Origin: JAXGMV01 sp040768445
GTDB taxonomy: Bacteria; Chloroflexota; Anaerolineae; Anaerolineales; Anaerolineaceae
Reading direction: 5' to 3'
NCBI GenBank assembly: GCA_040768445.1
Contig: JAXGMV010000001.1
Coordinates: 2,356,001-2,420,000 of the forward strand
DNA: 64,000 bases
The notes beneath the pieces are model-generated. The model was given only the letters and a program-made list of their open reading frames with translations, did no database searches and was not told the origin of the DNA. Position 1 is the stretch's first letter. Each line of letters starts with the position of its first letter. Position numbers and translations under genes: made by a program. Of this stretch, positions 8,855-18,108 are shown piece by piece.

Positions 8855-10201
8855 TTAATCGCTGCCCAGCCCAACAGCGAATTTGCGGTAATTTTCAATA
8901 GTAGTTTTTGGAAATATACCAGTAAACCACTCTTCGGCAACCTGAGAAATGACATCAATAGCAAATGCGACCTCTTCGTCTGAAACAATCAAGGGTGGAT
9001 GAAGCCGCATTACCTCGTTGTTAGATCCAAAGTAACCGGGATAGAGTCCCTTTTCCGCTGACCGAAATGCAAATAATCCACCAAGCGGTAGTTTTCTATC
9101 ATCATCGTAAACCTCGAAACCAATGTGCAATCCTCTCCCCCGAACTTCTTTGGCGAATGGATACTTATCAATCAATTTATTAAGACCTTCTACAAGCTGG
9201 GCGCCTCTTACAGCTGCATTTTCGATGTATTTTTCAGTTTCAATGATTTCAAAAACCTTTACAGCAACTGCCGTAGTTGGCGGATGACCGGAAAATGTAA
9301 ATAAATGCTGTGCTTTTCCAAGTCTTTCTGACATTTCAGCACGCGCCACACATGCGCTGATTGGTGCAAAACCGGAAGCAAGCGCTTTGCCAGCGCAGAG
9401 AATGTCAGGAATGATGTCAAAGTGTTGAATTTCCCACCACTTGCCACTGCGTCCAACACCGGATTGAACCTCATCTACGATATGCACTGCATCATAACTC
9501 TTAACCAGGTCATAGAGCTGCTGATGAAACTGTGAAGGGGCAACCACGTTACCACCGTCTCCCTGAATCGTTTCAGTAATTAACCCGGCAACATCCCCTT
9601 TTTTTAAATAGGATTCGACTTGCTCTAAAGTGTTTGCAGCCTCAATCTCCGTGCGAGGAAAATTGCACATAATGAAATTTTCACCGAGGTAGAGACCTTG
9701 CTGTAAACCAGAGAAACCATTTGCAGCAATTGAAAACCCAGTCGAACCATGATATCCACCTTTGAAGGATATTATTACCGGCTTACCAGTATAGCGTTGA
9801 GCAATTTTGATTGCGGCATCAACGCTGTCAGAACCAGTTAGACCAAACAACACCCGTTTATCATGACTTCCGGGTGTCACCTGAATGAGTTTATTAGCAA
9901 GTTTGACTGTCTCTTCATTAGGAGAATATGCAAAACAGCTGTGCTGCATCTTTCTAGCGGTCTCTGCATAAGTATTGATCAAGTCTTCCCTGCCGTATCC
10001 AAGGCAGGCAGCAGACGCACCACCTAAAAAGTCAAGAAAGGTGTTTCCATCTGCATCGGTCACGTAAATTCCTTGACCAGATGTCAGGGCAACGCCAAAT
10101 AATCCTGCATATTGCGCTCTTGATATGACGGAAAAGGCATCGGTGATGATTTTTTGAGACCGTGGTCCAGGTATTGAGGTGGTTACTCTAACAGGTATCA
10201 T
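8855..10201 (-). CDS. Class III PLP-dependent aminotransferase or amino-acid epimerase
   Basis: A fold-type I, class III (ornithine aminotransferase-like) enzyme of 448 residues. Visible motifs are LFGLTGSDSVDAAIKIAQ, FKGGYHG, the Asp of VDEVQSGVGRSGKWW that binds the pyridine nitrogen, and the Schiff-base Lys of LCAGKALASGFAP (near residue 272). This branch includes 4-aminobutyrate transaminases and the isoleucine 2-epimerase type of amino-acid racemase. The divergent D-aminoacylase makes an epimerase handling D-amino acids attractive, but that is inference from context. An AGAGGAT ribosome-binding site supports the start. Confidence 0.85.
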   Translation of the reverse strand: MIPVRVTTSIPGPRSQKIITDAFSVISRAQYAGLFGVALTSGQGIYVTDADGNTFLDFLGGASAACLGYGREDLINTYAETARKMQHSCFAYSPNEETVKLANKLIQVTPGSHDKRVLFGLTGSDSVDAAIKIAQRYTGKPVIISFKGGYHGSTGFSIAANGFSGLQQGLYLGENFIMCNFPRTEIEAANTLEQVESYLKKGDVAGLITETIQGDGGNVVAPSQFHQQLYDLVKSYDAVHIVDEVQSGVGRSGKWWEIQHFDIIPDILCAGKALASGFAPISACVARAEMSERLGKAQHLFTFSGHPPTTAVAVKVFEIIETEKYIENAAVRGAQLVEGLNKLIDKYPFAKEVRGRGLHIGFEVYDDDRKLPLGGLFAFRSAEKGLYPGYFGSNNEVMRLHPPLIVSDEEVAFAIDVISQVAEEWFTGIFPKTTIENYRKFAVGLGSD

Positions 10202-10317
10202 TTTATCCTCTGTAAAAGTTGATTATTTAAGAATGTTACTATAACTTGCATTTAAGTACCATCTTGATAGAATTATTCAGGGGGAGTTGTACCTATATAA
10301 ATTAATTGGAGGCAGTT

Positions 10318-11904
10318 GTGAAAATATTAATAAAAAATGGTTTGGTAATTGATGGCACCGGCACAGCAGGGTTTAAAGCCGATGTGTTGGTTGATGGTGA
10401 CACAATCATTGCAGTTGGTGATTTGCAGAATGTACATGCTGATCGAACTATTGATGCCAAGGGCAGGGTCATTGCACCTGGTTTCATTGATATGCATTCT
10501 CATGCTGATGTGTCTCTGCCAATTTTTCCAACCGCTGACAGCTTGATGCACCAGGGCATCACGACAATCGTGCCCGGTAACTGCGGGCTCTCTCCTGCGC
10601 CATTAGCGGAGTTTTCCAGAGAAGAATTCATGGCAACCATCAACTCAGATGATCTTCCTAAACTACCAGACCAGGAGTGGAGCACATTTGGTGAATTCCT
10701 TGATTATCTTGAGAAAATTGGTGTTTCACCTAATGTTATTCCACTTGTAGGGCAGGGAGCTGTTCGGGCAGCAGTGATGGGTTTTTCTTCGGATCGTCCA
10801 ACAGAAGAGCAGATGGAGACAATGCAAAATATTGTCGAACAGTCAATGATTGAGGGGGCTGCAGGAATGTCAACCGGCCTGATTTATCCTCCGGGTTCCT
10901 ATGCCACGACTGATGAATTGGCCGAGGTCAGCAAACCACTCGGAGTAAAAGGCGGTATCTATTTCAGCCATATTCGTGGAGAAGGCGACACCCTGCTTGA
11001 AGCATTGCAAGAAGCTGTGGAAATTGGAAGAAGATCGAATTCACAGGTACATGTCAGCCATTACAAGGCGGCTGGTGCAGAGAACTGGGACAAAGCACAA
11101 GCTGGACTGGATATACTTGATAACGGCAGGGCTGAAGGCGTGAAAATTTCGGCAGATATGTATCCGTACGTTGCCGGCTCTACCAGCCTGGTCGCTGTCT
11201 TACCAGAATGGGCGCAGGAGGGTGGATATCAAGCGATATTTGAGAGATTAACGAATGAAGAAACTCGCGGAAAAATGATCGCCTCTATGAAAAATGAGGG
11301 ATTCTTTAAGGTTGCCGAATGGGACAAAGTTTTCATATCTGAATCAAAAAAACCTGACTATACTGGTAAAACGATTGCTTTTCTGGCAGAAAAAGCAGAT
11401 AAAGACCCCTATACTTTTATTTTCGATGCCCTTTTAGAAACAAAAGGTCAAATGGGGATGGTGTTATTCATGATGTCAGAAGATAATGTCAAAATGCAAT
11501 TGAAGTACCCTTTCATGATGATAGGGACAGATGGCGCAGGCATGCCATTCGAAGGTGAGTATGCAAAAGGTGTTCCGCATCCCCGCAGTTTCGGCACTTA
11601 CCCGCGTGTTCTCGGTAAATATGTGCGCGAGGAAAAAATATTGAGTTTGGAAGAAGCGATATGGAAAATGACCGGTTTGCCCGCGCAAACTCTGGGATTA
11701 AAAGATCGTGGCGTGATAAAAGTGAAAAACAAGGCTGATCTTGTAATCTTTGATCCTGAGAAAATTATTGATACAGCTGATTTTGCTAACCCCTTTCAAA
11801 AACCGGAAGGGATTGATTATGTTATGGTTAACGGCACAATCGTTGTTGAACACAATACACACACGATGGCAACGCCAGGTATTGTCATTCGGAAAATTCT
11901 CTAA
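10318..11904 (+). CDS. N-acyl-D-amino-acid deacylase (D-aminoacylase family)
   Basis: An amidohydrolase-superfamily enzyme of 528 residues that would release D-amino acids from N-acyl or dipeptide-like substrates. The metal site signature MHSHADVS, the Cys in GNCGLS, and the later SHIRGEGD, HVSHYK and GTDGAG segments match the D-aminoacylase/dihydroorotase-like family. The frame extends to a TTG at 10306, but that TTG overlaps the GGAGG at 10308-10312, which serves the GTG at 10318 with 5-nt spacing. I therefore use the GTG. It is 22 bp upstream of a second amidohydrolase and divergent from the class III PLP enzyme. Confidence 0.9.
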   Translation: MKILIKNGLVIDGTGTAGFKADVLVDGDTIIAVGDLQNVHADRTIDAKGRVIAPGFIDMHSHADVSLPIFPTADSLMHQGITTIVPGNCGLSPAPLAEFSREEFMATINSDDLPKLPDQEWSTFGEFLDYLEKIGVSPNVIPLVGQGAVRAAVMGFSSDRPTEEQMETMQNIVEQSMIEGAAGMSTGLIYPPGSYATTDELAEVSKPLGVKGGIYFSHIRGEGDTLLEALQEAVEIGRRSNSQVHVSHYKAAGAENWDKAQAGLDILDNGRAEGVKISADMYPYVAGSTSLVAVLPEWAQEGGYQAIFERLTNEETRGKMIASMKNEGFFKVAEWDKVFISESKKPDYTGKTIAFLAEKADKDPYTFIFDALLETKGQMGMVLFMMSEDNVKMQLKYPFMMIGTDGAGMPFEGEYAKGVPHPRSFGTYPRVLGKYVREEKILSLEEAIWKMTGLPAQTLGLKDRGVIKVKNKADLVIFDPEKIIDTADFANPFQKPEGIDYVMVNGTIVVEHNTHTMATPGIVIRKIL

Positions 11905-11926
11905 ATTACTCATATAGGAGCTTCGC

Positions 11927-13171
11927 ATGTCAAACATATTAATTAAAAATGGAACTTTAATCGACTGTACTGGCGCTGATCCAATAAAGAACGGGGTTGT
12001 TTATATTCAGGATCAAAGAATTACAGCTGTTGGGGTTTATGACTCCATAAAGATATCTGAAGAAAATGTAACTGTGATTGATGCGGCTGGCGGGACGATA
12101 CTGCCTGGTCTGATTGACAGCCATGTGCACATCATGTCTCAAGAACACAGCCTTGAAAAGATGTTAAGCGAGCCATTTTCATATAAGTTTTATCAAGCGC
12201 CTGTTTACATGAAACGTACGATTGATGCGGGCATAACAACCGTGAGGGATGCCGGCGGAGCTGATCTCGGTACCAAGATGGCAATTGAAGATGGATTAAT
12301 AGTTGGCCCAAGGTTAAAAATCAGTATCAATGCTCTTTCAATAACTGGCGGTCACGGTGATGGATGGATGCCCTCTGGAATTGATACCAATCTATTTGAT
12401 AGTTATCCTGGTTTTCCCTCATCGCGCTGCGATGGTGTTGAAGAAGTGCGCAAAAGAACACGTGAATTACTGCGCGCAGGCGCTGAAGTTATAAAAATCT
12501 GTTCAACAGGTGGCGTGATGAGCCCAACCGATAGACCGGAACACACCCAATTCTCACCAGAAGAATTGCATGTGATCGTCCAGGAAGGGCGTTATCACGG
12601 AAATGTCAAGGTAATGTCTCATGCACAGGGTACAGAAGGGATCAAACAGGCAGTTCTTGCAGGCATCCATTCAATTGAGCACGGAATCTACCTGGATGAT
12701 GAAGTTATAGACCTTATGTTGGAGAGGGGAACTTTCCTGGTGCCAACCCTTCTTGCACCGGTTTCAATTGTTGAGAATCCTGAATTGGAAAAGGTTTTGT
12801 TGCCTGTGGTCATTCAAAAAGCTAAGGCAGTTGCAGAAATTCATAAAGAGTCTATCGCAAAAGCTTATAAAGCTGGAGTGAAAATTGCTATGGGAACTGA
12901 TGCGGGTGTAATGCCTCACGGCACAAATTTACGCGAACTGGGTTTGATGTGCGATATCGGCATGTCACCAATGGAATCACTTATTGCAACAACGAAAACA
13001 GCATCTGAATGCCTTGAATGGCAGGACAAGATCGGCACATTGGAACCAGGAAAACTTGGCGATGTGATCGTTGTAAAAGGCGATCCGCTTGCAAATATCC
13101 GATTGATGGAAGACCAGGTTAATATCCAGATTGTCATCAAAGAAGGTAAGATCATGAAGCAGATATCCTGA
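11927..13171 (+). CDS. Amidohydrolase (imidazolonepropionase/Xaa-Pro dipeptidase-like)
   Basis: The 414-residue product is a metal-dependent amidohydrolase: HxH in DSHVHIM, the candidate carbamylated-Lys strand AEVIKICSTGG, MSHAQG, HSIEHG and the catalytic Asp in GTDAG. This motif set matches the branch containing imidazolonepropionase-related proteins and Xaa-Arg/Lys/Pro carboxypeptidase-type prolidases. With the preceding D-aminoacylase it suggests hydrolysis of unusual peptides or acylated amino acids. The start has a TAGGAG ribosome-binding site. A hairpin follows the stop. Confidence 0.88.
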   Translation: MSNILIKNGTLIDCTGADPIKNGVVYIQDQRITAVGVYDSIKISEENVTVIDAAGGTILPGLIDSHVHIMSQEHSLEKMLSEPFSYKFYQAPVYMKRTIDAGITTVRDAGGADLGTKMAIEDGLIVGPRLKISINALSITGGHGDGWMPSGIDTNLFDSYPGFPSSRCDGVEEVRKRTRELLRAGAEVIKICSTGGVMSPTDRPEHTQFSPEELHVIVQEGRYHGNVKVMSHAQGTEGIKQAVLAGIHSIEHGIYLDDEVIDLMLERGTFLVPTLLAPVSIVENPELEKVLLPVVIQKAKAVAEIHKESIAKAYKAGVKIAMGTDAGVMPHGTNLRELGLMCDIGMSPMESLIATTKTASECLEWQDKIGTLEPGKLGDVIVVKGDPLANIRLMEDQVNIQIVIKEGKIMKQIS

Positions 13172-13189
13172 CGAGTGGTTAACAATTCT

Positions 13190-13221
13190 CACGGCTGCCT
13201 GGATTTAAACTGGCAGCCGTG
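13190..13221. terminator. Bidirectional-type hairpin between convergent genes
   Basis: A perfect 10-bp stem, CACGGCTGCC/GGCAGCCGTG, with a 12-nt loop lies between the amidohydrolase stop (13171) and the stop of the opposing gene (13256). The U-tract is poor on both strands, so termination efficiency is uncertain. Confidence 0.6.
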
Positions 13222-13255
13222 GGTTATTTAAGGGAAGTGAATATTTAATATTTCG

Positions 13256-13954
13256 CTATTGATTGGCAATTACTTCACATTGCAGGGATGTTTGGTCACT
13301 GGTTAGCAAGTCCCACAAAAGGATCATGTCATCAAATGAGAAGTCACTGCTGAAATGTGACGAGATTAACGAGTTCCAAGCTGGGGCAGGTCCTCGTGAA
13401 GAGGTTTCCCCTGGCAAGAAACGGCATATCTCGTTGAGCACTGCTGCATCCTGCACGAGAGAATTTTGTGCATCGTCAATGCTCTCCGGAAGAATTGGCG
13501 ATAAGTTGATGGCATGTGCTGTGATCCACTCAGCTATTGTCTTAAACGCACTTTGATCAAGGATGATGATATTGTTGTATGGAATATTAAGCTTAGCAAC
13601 TTCATGCAAGAAACTCTTGGACAACTGGTTTTGCCGTGATATTGAAAATGATCTTGCAAGTGGAGTCGTTTGCGGCTCATCTGTGACCGTTGGGTAAATG
13701 GATTTGATGATAATTTGAGAAGAATCTGCGTTTGATATGAAAAATGCCCACACAGATAGTAAGTTTGGATTTTGTGCAGTCATGTCGTCAATTTGGACAA
13801 ATAATATTGTGCGTTGAAAATCTAAACTAAGTGGGTTTTCATTTGGGGTCGGATCATTAATAACTGGCAACAGGTAGGTTTCAGTCAGGTAAAAGCCTAA
13901 ATAAATAAAACCCGAAAGCAAAGCAATACCTGCAATAATCCAGAAATTTTTCAT
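13256..13954 (-). CDS. Membrane-anchored protein, possibly LytR-CpsA-Psr-like
   Basis: The 232 residues start with a single hydrophobic anchor (about 5-25); the rest would be extracytoplasmic. The run ILFVQIDDMTAQNPNLLSVWAFFISNADSSQIIIKSIYPT resembles the first strands of LCP-family phosphotransferases, but the conserved Asp/Arg residues of active LCP enzymes are not evident. The similarity is weak and the assignment tentative. No clear Shine-Dalgarno precedes the ATG. It stands alone between two hairpin- or AT-rich intergenic gaps. Confidence 0.55.
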   Translation of the reverse strand: MKNFWIIAGIALLSGFIYLGFYLTETYLLPVINDPTPNENPLSLDFQRTILFVQIDDMTAQNPNLLSVWAFFISNADSSQIIIKSIYPTVTDEPQTTPLARSFSISRQNQLSKSFLHEVAKLNIPYNNIIILDQSAFKTIAEWITAHAINLSPILPESIDDAQNSLVQDAAVLNEICRFLPGETSSRGPAPAWNSLISSHFSSDFSFDDMILLWDLLTSDQTSLQCEVIANQ

Positions 13955-14106
13955 ATTAGTTAATCTAAACCAGCTTTATATAATAATAACTACGTGTAGA
14001 CATAAAATAATTTCAATTCTTAATATTTGAAATACAGACGATCAGGTTCGAATTAATAATTATAAAAGGTTCACTTAATAATAAGTCAATTGTTTTTCAT
14101 TTTAAT

Positions 14107-14346
14107 TCATAAAAGGCTAATGAGATTAATGAATAGTGAAGCTGCAGATCCCAGTAATAGACCTGATATGCTAATTATGCTTGATTTTCGCATTACCTCA
14201 GGCAGGTCATAGGTGATTGAAAGCGTGGCGAAAAATTTGAAAACTTTTCGCACCAGCTTTGATTTAGACAATATTGAGATATAAATATCCCAAAATACTA
14301 GTTCGATGTTTCTTGAAAGTGACCATTGAGGTAATGTCTGATTCAT
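14107..14346 (-). CDS. Small protein with C-terminal membrane helix, unknown
   Basis: A 79-residue reading frame lying 10 bp downstream of the 71-aa gene, apparently the last gene of the ftsZ cluster. It carries a GAGG-like ribosome-binding site (GATGAGGCC before ATG). Residues about 56-79 are hydrophobic (SSIISISGLLLGSAASLFINLISLL); the N-terminal part is amphipathic and basic. I recognise no family. It could be a tail-anchored protein linked to division, but that rests only on position. Confidence 0.45.
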   Translation of the reverse strand: MNQTLPQWSLSRNIELVFWDIYISILSKSKLVRKVFKFFATLSITYDLPEVMRKSSIISISGLLLGSAASLFINLISLL

Positions 14347-14356
14347 GATGGCCTCA

Positions 14357-14572
14357 TCAGCGGGAAGTCGTCTTTTTTATTATCCTGCCATCTGCTGCAG
14401 CAACGACACGCAGTGTTCTCGTAATCGGATATCCATCTTCTGTTTTTGAGGAAGACTGAAAAACCAGCAGGAATTTTTCACCTTGTGCTTGAATTTTTGG
14501 AGTAACACCCTTGAATTCGGGGTAGTCTCGATAAATTATGTTGGCAATAGAACGACTTATTTTTGAATCCAT
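14357..14572 (-). CDS. Small conserved-looking protein downstream of ftsZ, unknown
   Basis: The frame is open upstream into ftsZ, but the natural start is the ATG at 14572 (MDSKISRSIANIIYRDYPEFKG), giving 71 residues and a 16-bp gap after the ftsZ stop. The composition is that of a folded small domain: a helix, then alternating beta-like strands (KIQAQGEKFLLVFQSSSKTEDG...TRTLRVVAAADGRIIKKTTS). No family is recognised. Placement between ftsZ and another small gene suggests co-expression with division functions. Confidence 0.6.
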   Translation of the reverse strand: MDSKISRSIANIIYRDYPEFKGVTPKIQAQGEKFLLVFQSSSKTEDGYPITRTLRVVAAADGRIIKKTTSR

Positions 14573-14588
14573 TTGTGTTTGCCTTTGA

Positions 14589-15746
14589 TTACCTAGTCCT
14601 GCGGCGCATGAAGGCAGGAACGTCAAGATCCAACGAGACACTTTCATAGACCATGGATGTCAAGGGTTCGTCTTTTTCTTCATGATAGTTGTTTTTAATA
14701 ACGGGTTTTTCAGGTTCTTTTTTCTCAATATCCCTGCTGGTGACCATCGCAGAGGACTCCATGGGAGTACCACCAAGGCCAGTGATGATCAAAATCACCT
14801 GAACCCGGTCCTCAAGGTTTTCATTTTGAGTTATACCAGGAATGATATCGGCATGGTGATTGGTCATATTCTGTAAATTGGTAAGTGCTTCAGCCACCTC
14901 AATGAAAGATAAACTTGAACTGCCAGAAAAGTTTGTAATAATACCTGTTGCATTCTCCAATGGAACGGATTCAAGCAAAGGATGATGCAGCGCCTGATCA
15001 ACAGCTTTGACGGCTTTGCCTTCTCCCTGGCCATAACCAATGGAAAGTAGAGATCCACCGCCATTTAACATTAGACTGCGGATATGGGCAAAGTCAACAT
15101 TGATCAAGCCCGGCTGAGTGATCAGTTCGGTGATGCCTTGAATACCCTGGCGCAAAATGTCATCTGCCAGCCTAAATGCCAGTTCAAGCGGTAAGTCTTT
15201 AGGAGCAACTTTTAAGAGGCGATCGTTTGGGATTGTGATGAGAGTGTCGGTATATTTTCTTAACTGTGAAAGGCCTTCCAATGCGTTCTTCTGTCTTCTA
15301 CCCATCTCAAAAGAGAAGGGGGTTGTCACAACACCAACTGTGACAGCACCAATAGATTGAGCAATTCGCGCAACAACAGGGATTGAGCCGGTGCCTGTGC
15401 CGCCACCCATACCAGCAGTGATGAACACCATATCAGCGCCTGTTAAGGCAGCATGAATACTGGCAGCACTTTCCTCTGCAGCTGCTGTGCCAATTGTAGG
15501 CACACCGCCGGAACCCAACCCGCGAGTAGTCTTTGGTCCAAGCTGAATGCGCGTTTCTGAAAGGCAAGAATTTAATGCCTGGGCATCTGTGTTTGCACAA
15601 ATATACTCAGCACCTGGCAAACCGAGTTCGATCATCCGGTTAATCGCATTACACCCACCGCCACCTAATCCGATGACTTTTATCACGGGCAGGTGAAACG
15701 TAATGGGTGTTGATTTCATTTTTTTCTCTGGTGCGGTATTTATCAT
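14589..15746 (-). CDS. ftsZ: Cell division protein FtsZ
   Basis: This is the tubulin-like GTPase that forms the division ring. The 385-residue product has the nucleotide-binding GLGGGGCNA, NTDAQAL, the tubulin signature GGGTGTGS, and the T7-loop region of NVDFAHIRSLM. The C-terminus ends in LDVPAFMRRR, the usual conserved peptide for FtsZ partners. The open frame begins at a GTG at 15755, but AGAGGTG lies 6 nt before the ATG at 15746, which I take as the start. The upstream gene stops 5 nt before it, so translation is probably coupled. No ftsA, ftsQ or mur genes are adjacent, which is unusual. Confidence 0.96.
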   Translation of the reverse strand: MINTAPEKKMKSTPITFHLPVIKVIGLGGGGCNAINRMIELGLPGAEYICANTDAQALNSCLSETRIQLGPKTTRGLGSGGVPTIGTAAAEESAASIHAALTGADMVFITAGMGGGTGTGSIPVVARIAQSIGAVTVGVVTTPFSFEMGRRQKNALEGLSQLRKYTDTLITIPNDRLLKVAPKDLPLELAFRLADDILRQGIQGITELITQPGLINVDFAHIRSLMLNGGGSLLSIGYGQGEGKAVKAVDQALHHPLLESVPLENATGIITNFSGSSSLSFIEVAEALTNLQNMTNHHADIIPGITQNENLEDRVQVILIITGLGGTPMESSAMVTSRDIEKKEPEKPVIKNNYHEEKDEPLTSMVYESVSLDLDVPAFMRRRTR

Positions 15747-15751
15747 AATAG

Positions 15752-17086
15752 TCACCTCTGTGCCATTTGAGTTGCAATACTTGTGCCATCTCCAGTGATC
15801 TGGACAACTTTACAGCCGTTTTCACGCAGGCGGTTTAAATCAGAATCTGAAAAACTTTGCCTGCTCCCAAGCACTGTGACCTGGTCAGCCATTGAGGCTT
15901 CTTCAATCGAGAAACCAATGGTTGGCTGATATTTCTTAACAAAAGGTCTGATGACATCCAACTGCCAATCAGCTATTCCCCACTCATAAACCGGCAGCAG
16001 CAAATAATGCGAAATTGACCGCCCGTTGACAGGTTGAGAGGCTTTTATAACAGGCGAGGCAATTTGCTCACTGCTAATATCAGTCCAATTAAGATATTCG
16101 TTTGTAACAGAAATGTTCGCCTGTGTTCCGTGATACCAGGCAAAATCGATCTCACCAGGTTTCAAGTCACTTGCCAACTTATAAAAACAGCAAGCCATCA
16201 CTTCATCTTTGATTGGTTGTAGGTAGGCACCGTTTTGTTCAGGGTTTAATACCAGCTCACCTTCTAAGAGCCGGCCAATTGCCATATTTAACTCTGCATG
16301 GTTATCCCAACGGAAATTGATCAGGTTGGCTTGTGCAGGATCACAGGGAATGCCAGCGCCTAAAAGGATGATTGGATAACTTTTACCTGTTACAGTATGA
16401 GCAACGGATGAGTACCACTCGTAAATTCTAAAACCTTTGTGGTCCTGTTCACCTTGTGGCGTTTGATAGGGTTTTGCATTAATCCATTTCTGAGGACCGC
16501 CTGCGCCCCAATCCAGTGAGTGATGGTTGTACCAGCCATAGGCGCTCAGAAACAAGTTGTTCATTACCGACGACTGGCGGCGGCTGATAAATTTTTCCAA
16601 AACTGATTTCAAAAAAGTTGTATCCCAGTAACTTCCACCAGGATATAAAGGTGAAAGACCCGGATTAATCCCTGAATCAATGGCCATATTTGCCAGGGGA
16701 AGATAGATGTTGGCAAAAGCATCAACAATATCTGCCTGTGCCCAGGCGTTGTCCTGCCATGATGATCTCAGATTTGGCCGATCAAAGAAAATGGCTTCGT
16801 GCACTCCCCACTTCCCATAGGTGTAAATGAGCGGGAACAGTTCTTTTTCAAGGTTGGCACCCAGCGGAACGGTAAAATGAATAACTGGCGAGATACCTTC
16901 CTCAATCAAACCTCTGATAAAGAATTCCGGGATGGATCGATTTTCAGATGTCTGCAGAACCAACCAGGAGGCTTTCATTTTTTTTAGAATTGGGAGCCAG
17001 GTTTGTAAATCTTTTTCTGCATAATGCAGGGTATCAGTGTAATAGTGAAATCCAATTCGAGATTGCTTGAGTGCGATTTGATCCAT
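15752..17086 (-). CDS. Uncharacterised protein, possible TIM-barrel/glycosidase-like fold
   Basis: A 444-residue soluble protein without signal peptide, upstream of and coupled to ftsZ. The N-terminal ~300 residues look like a beta/alpha barrel of the glycoside-hydrolase type (GFHYYTDTLHY, ASWLVLQTSENRSIPEFFIRGLIEEGISPVIHF, GKWGVHEAIFFDRPN, LSAYGWYNHHSLDWGAGG). The last ~100 residues form a separate alpha/beta unit (VRYD-like strands with QVTVLGSRQSFSDSDLNRLRENGCKVVQITGDG). I cannot name the family or identify catalytic residues with confidence. AGGTGG precedes the ATG at 17086; an in-frame GTG at 17095 is less likely. Confidence 0.7.
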   Translation of the reverse strand: MDQIALKQSRIGFHYYTDTLHYAEKDLQTWLPILKKMKASWLVLQTSENRSIPEFFIRGLIEEGISPVIHFTVPLGANLEKELFPLIYTYGKWGVHEAIFFDRPNLRSSWQDNAWAQADIVDAFANIYLPLANMAIDSGINPGLSPLYPGGSYWDTTFLKSVLEKFISRRQSSVMNNLFLSAYGWYNHHSLDWGAGGPQKWINAKPYQTPQGEQDHKGFRIYEWYSSVAHTVTGKSYPIILLGAGIPCDPAQANLINFRWDNHAELNMAIGRLLEGELVLNPEQNGAYLQPIKDEVMACCFYKLASDLKPGEIDFAWYHGTQANISVTNEYLNWTDISSEQIASPVIKASQPVNGRSISHYLLLPVYEWGIADWQLDVIRPFVKKYQPTIGFSIEEASMADQVTVLGSRQSFSDSDLNRLRENGCKVVQITGDGTSIATQMAQR

Positions 17087-17176
17087 ATTTGCCACCTATT
17101 AATTAGTTATCAGGAAATCCTTTTGATACCGTTTACGGAGCAAGTATTGTGCCAAAATACGGGTTTTAATAACTGC

Positions 17177-17182
17177 TATAAT
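17177..17182 (+). promoter_or_regulatory. -10 box of a probable leaderless promoter (epimerase-like gene)
   Basis: TATAAT ends 8 nt before the ATG at 17191, with no Shine-Dalgarno. This matches the arrangement at mutL, tilS, hemW, ligA and dinG. Confidence 0.5.
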
Positions 17183-17190
17183 TTAGCAAT

Positions 17191-18108
17191 ATGATTTTAG
17201 TGACAGGCGGCACAGGCTTTATTGGAAGTAACCTGGTAAAGAAGTTAACTCAACTTGGAAAACCAGTAAGAATTCTCCTTCATCCATCCTCAGATTATGA
17301 AAAAATTCCAAAAGGTATCCCGATCGATGTAGCGCTGAGCAGTTACCAGGACGCAAGGAGTCTGAAGGCTGCCATGCGTGATGTGGATATCATCATCCAC
17401 CTTGCCGGAACTGAGCGGCGTGGAACTTATGCTGACATGGAGAATGTTGATATTCTCGGCACACGAACATTGGTTGAAGTTGCCGAGAGTGCGAGTGTGG
17501 CTCGTTTTGTATTGCTAAGCCATATTGGTGCTGATCGGGCATCGGCATTCCCTGTGATGAAAGCGAAAGGTATCGGCGAGCAATTCGTAATTCAGAGCAA
17601 GGTTTCGCATACTATTATCAGGTCTGCTGCAGTCTTTGGACCTGGAGACCAATTTACCACTTCGTTTGTCGGGTTAATACAGGCGTCCCCGATATTTTTC
17701 TTTATGCCTGGAGACGGGTCAGCGAAACTTCAGCCAATTTGGATTGAAGACCTGGTTGCATGCCTGGCAATGATTGTTGATGACCACGATTCTATGGATA
17801 AAATTTATTCAATTGGCGGTCAGGAATACTTAACTTTTCGGGAAATCATCCTGATTATTATGGAGAAAATCGGAAAGAATAAGCCATTTGTGAATATACC
17901 ATCTCCATATTTGAGAGGCCTGTCTGTTTGGTTGGAAAATTCAAATAGGAACTTCCCTATCTCTATCTATTGGCTGGATTACCTTGCAGTAGATCGGACA
18001 ACCAGTCTAAATGTCCTGCCGAGCGAATTCGGCATCATGCCAGAACGTTTCCGCAACAATCTTGATTATTTAAGAGAGCTGACTCATGCCAAACATCCAA
18101 CAAAGTAA
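17191..18108 (+). CDS. NAD(P)-binding SDR protein (nucleotide-sugar epimerase/NDUFA9-like)
   Basis: An atypical or extended short-chain dehydrogenase of 305 residues. The Rossmann motif TGGTGFIGSNLV is at the very N-terminus, followed by DVDIIIHLAGTERRG and VARFVLLSHIGADRASAFPVMKAKGIGEQFV. The classical YxxxK is replaced by a motif lacking the Tyr, as in the NDUFA9-like/NmrA-like branch, where the fold often serves binding instead of catalysis. The 3' end overlaps the GH57 gene by 23 bp, so the two are likely translationally coupled. Confidence 0.8.
   Translation: MILVTGGTGFIGSNLVKKLTQLGKPVRILLHPSSDYEKIPKGIPIDVALSSYQDARSLKAAMRDVDIIIHLAGTERRGTYADMENVDILGTRTLVEVAESASVARFVLLSHIGADRASAFPVMKAKGIGEQFVIQSKVSHTIIRSAAVFGPGDQFTTSFVGLIQASPIFFFMPGDGSAKLQPIWIEDLVACLAMIVDDHDSMDKIYSIGGQEYLTFREIILIIMEKIGKNKPFVNIPSPYLRGLSVWLENSNRNFPISIYWLDYLAVDRTTSLNVLPSEFGIMPERFRNNLDYLRELTHAKHPTK

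Noticed and set aside
10306..10317. TTG start for the D-aminoacylase
   Set aside because: The TTG overlaps the GGAGG that serves the GTG at 10318.
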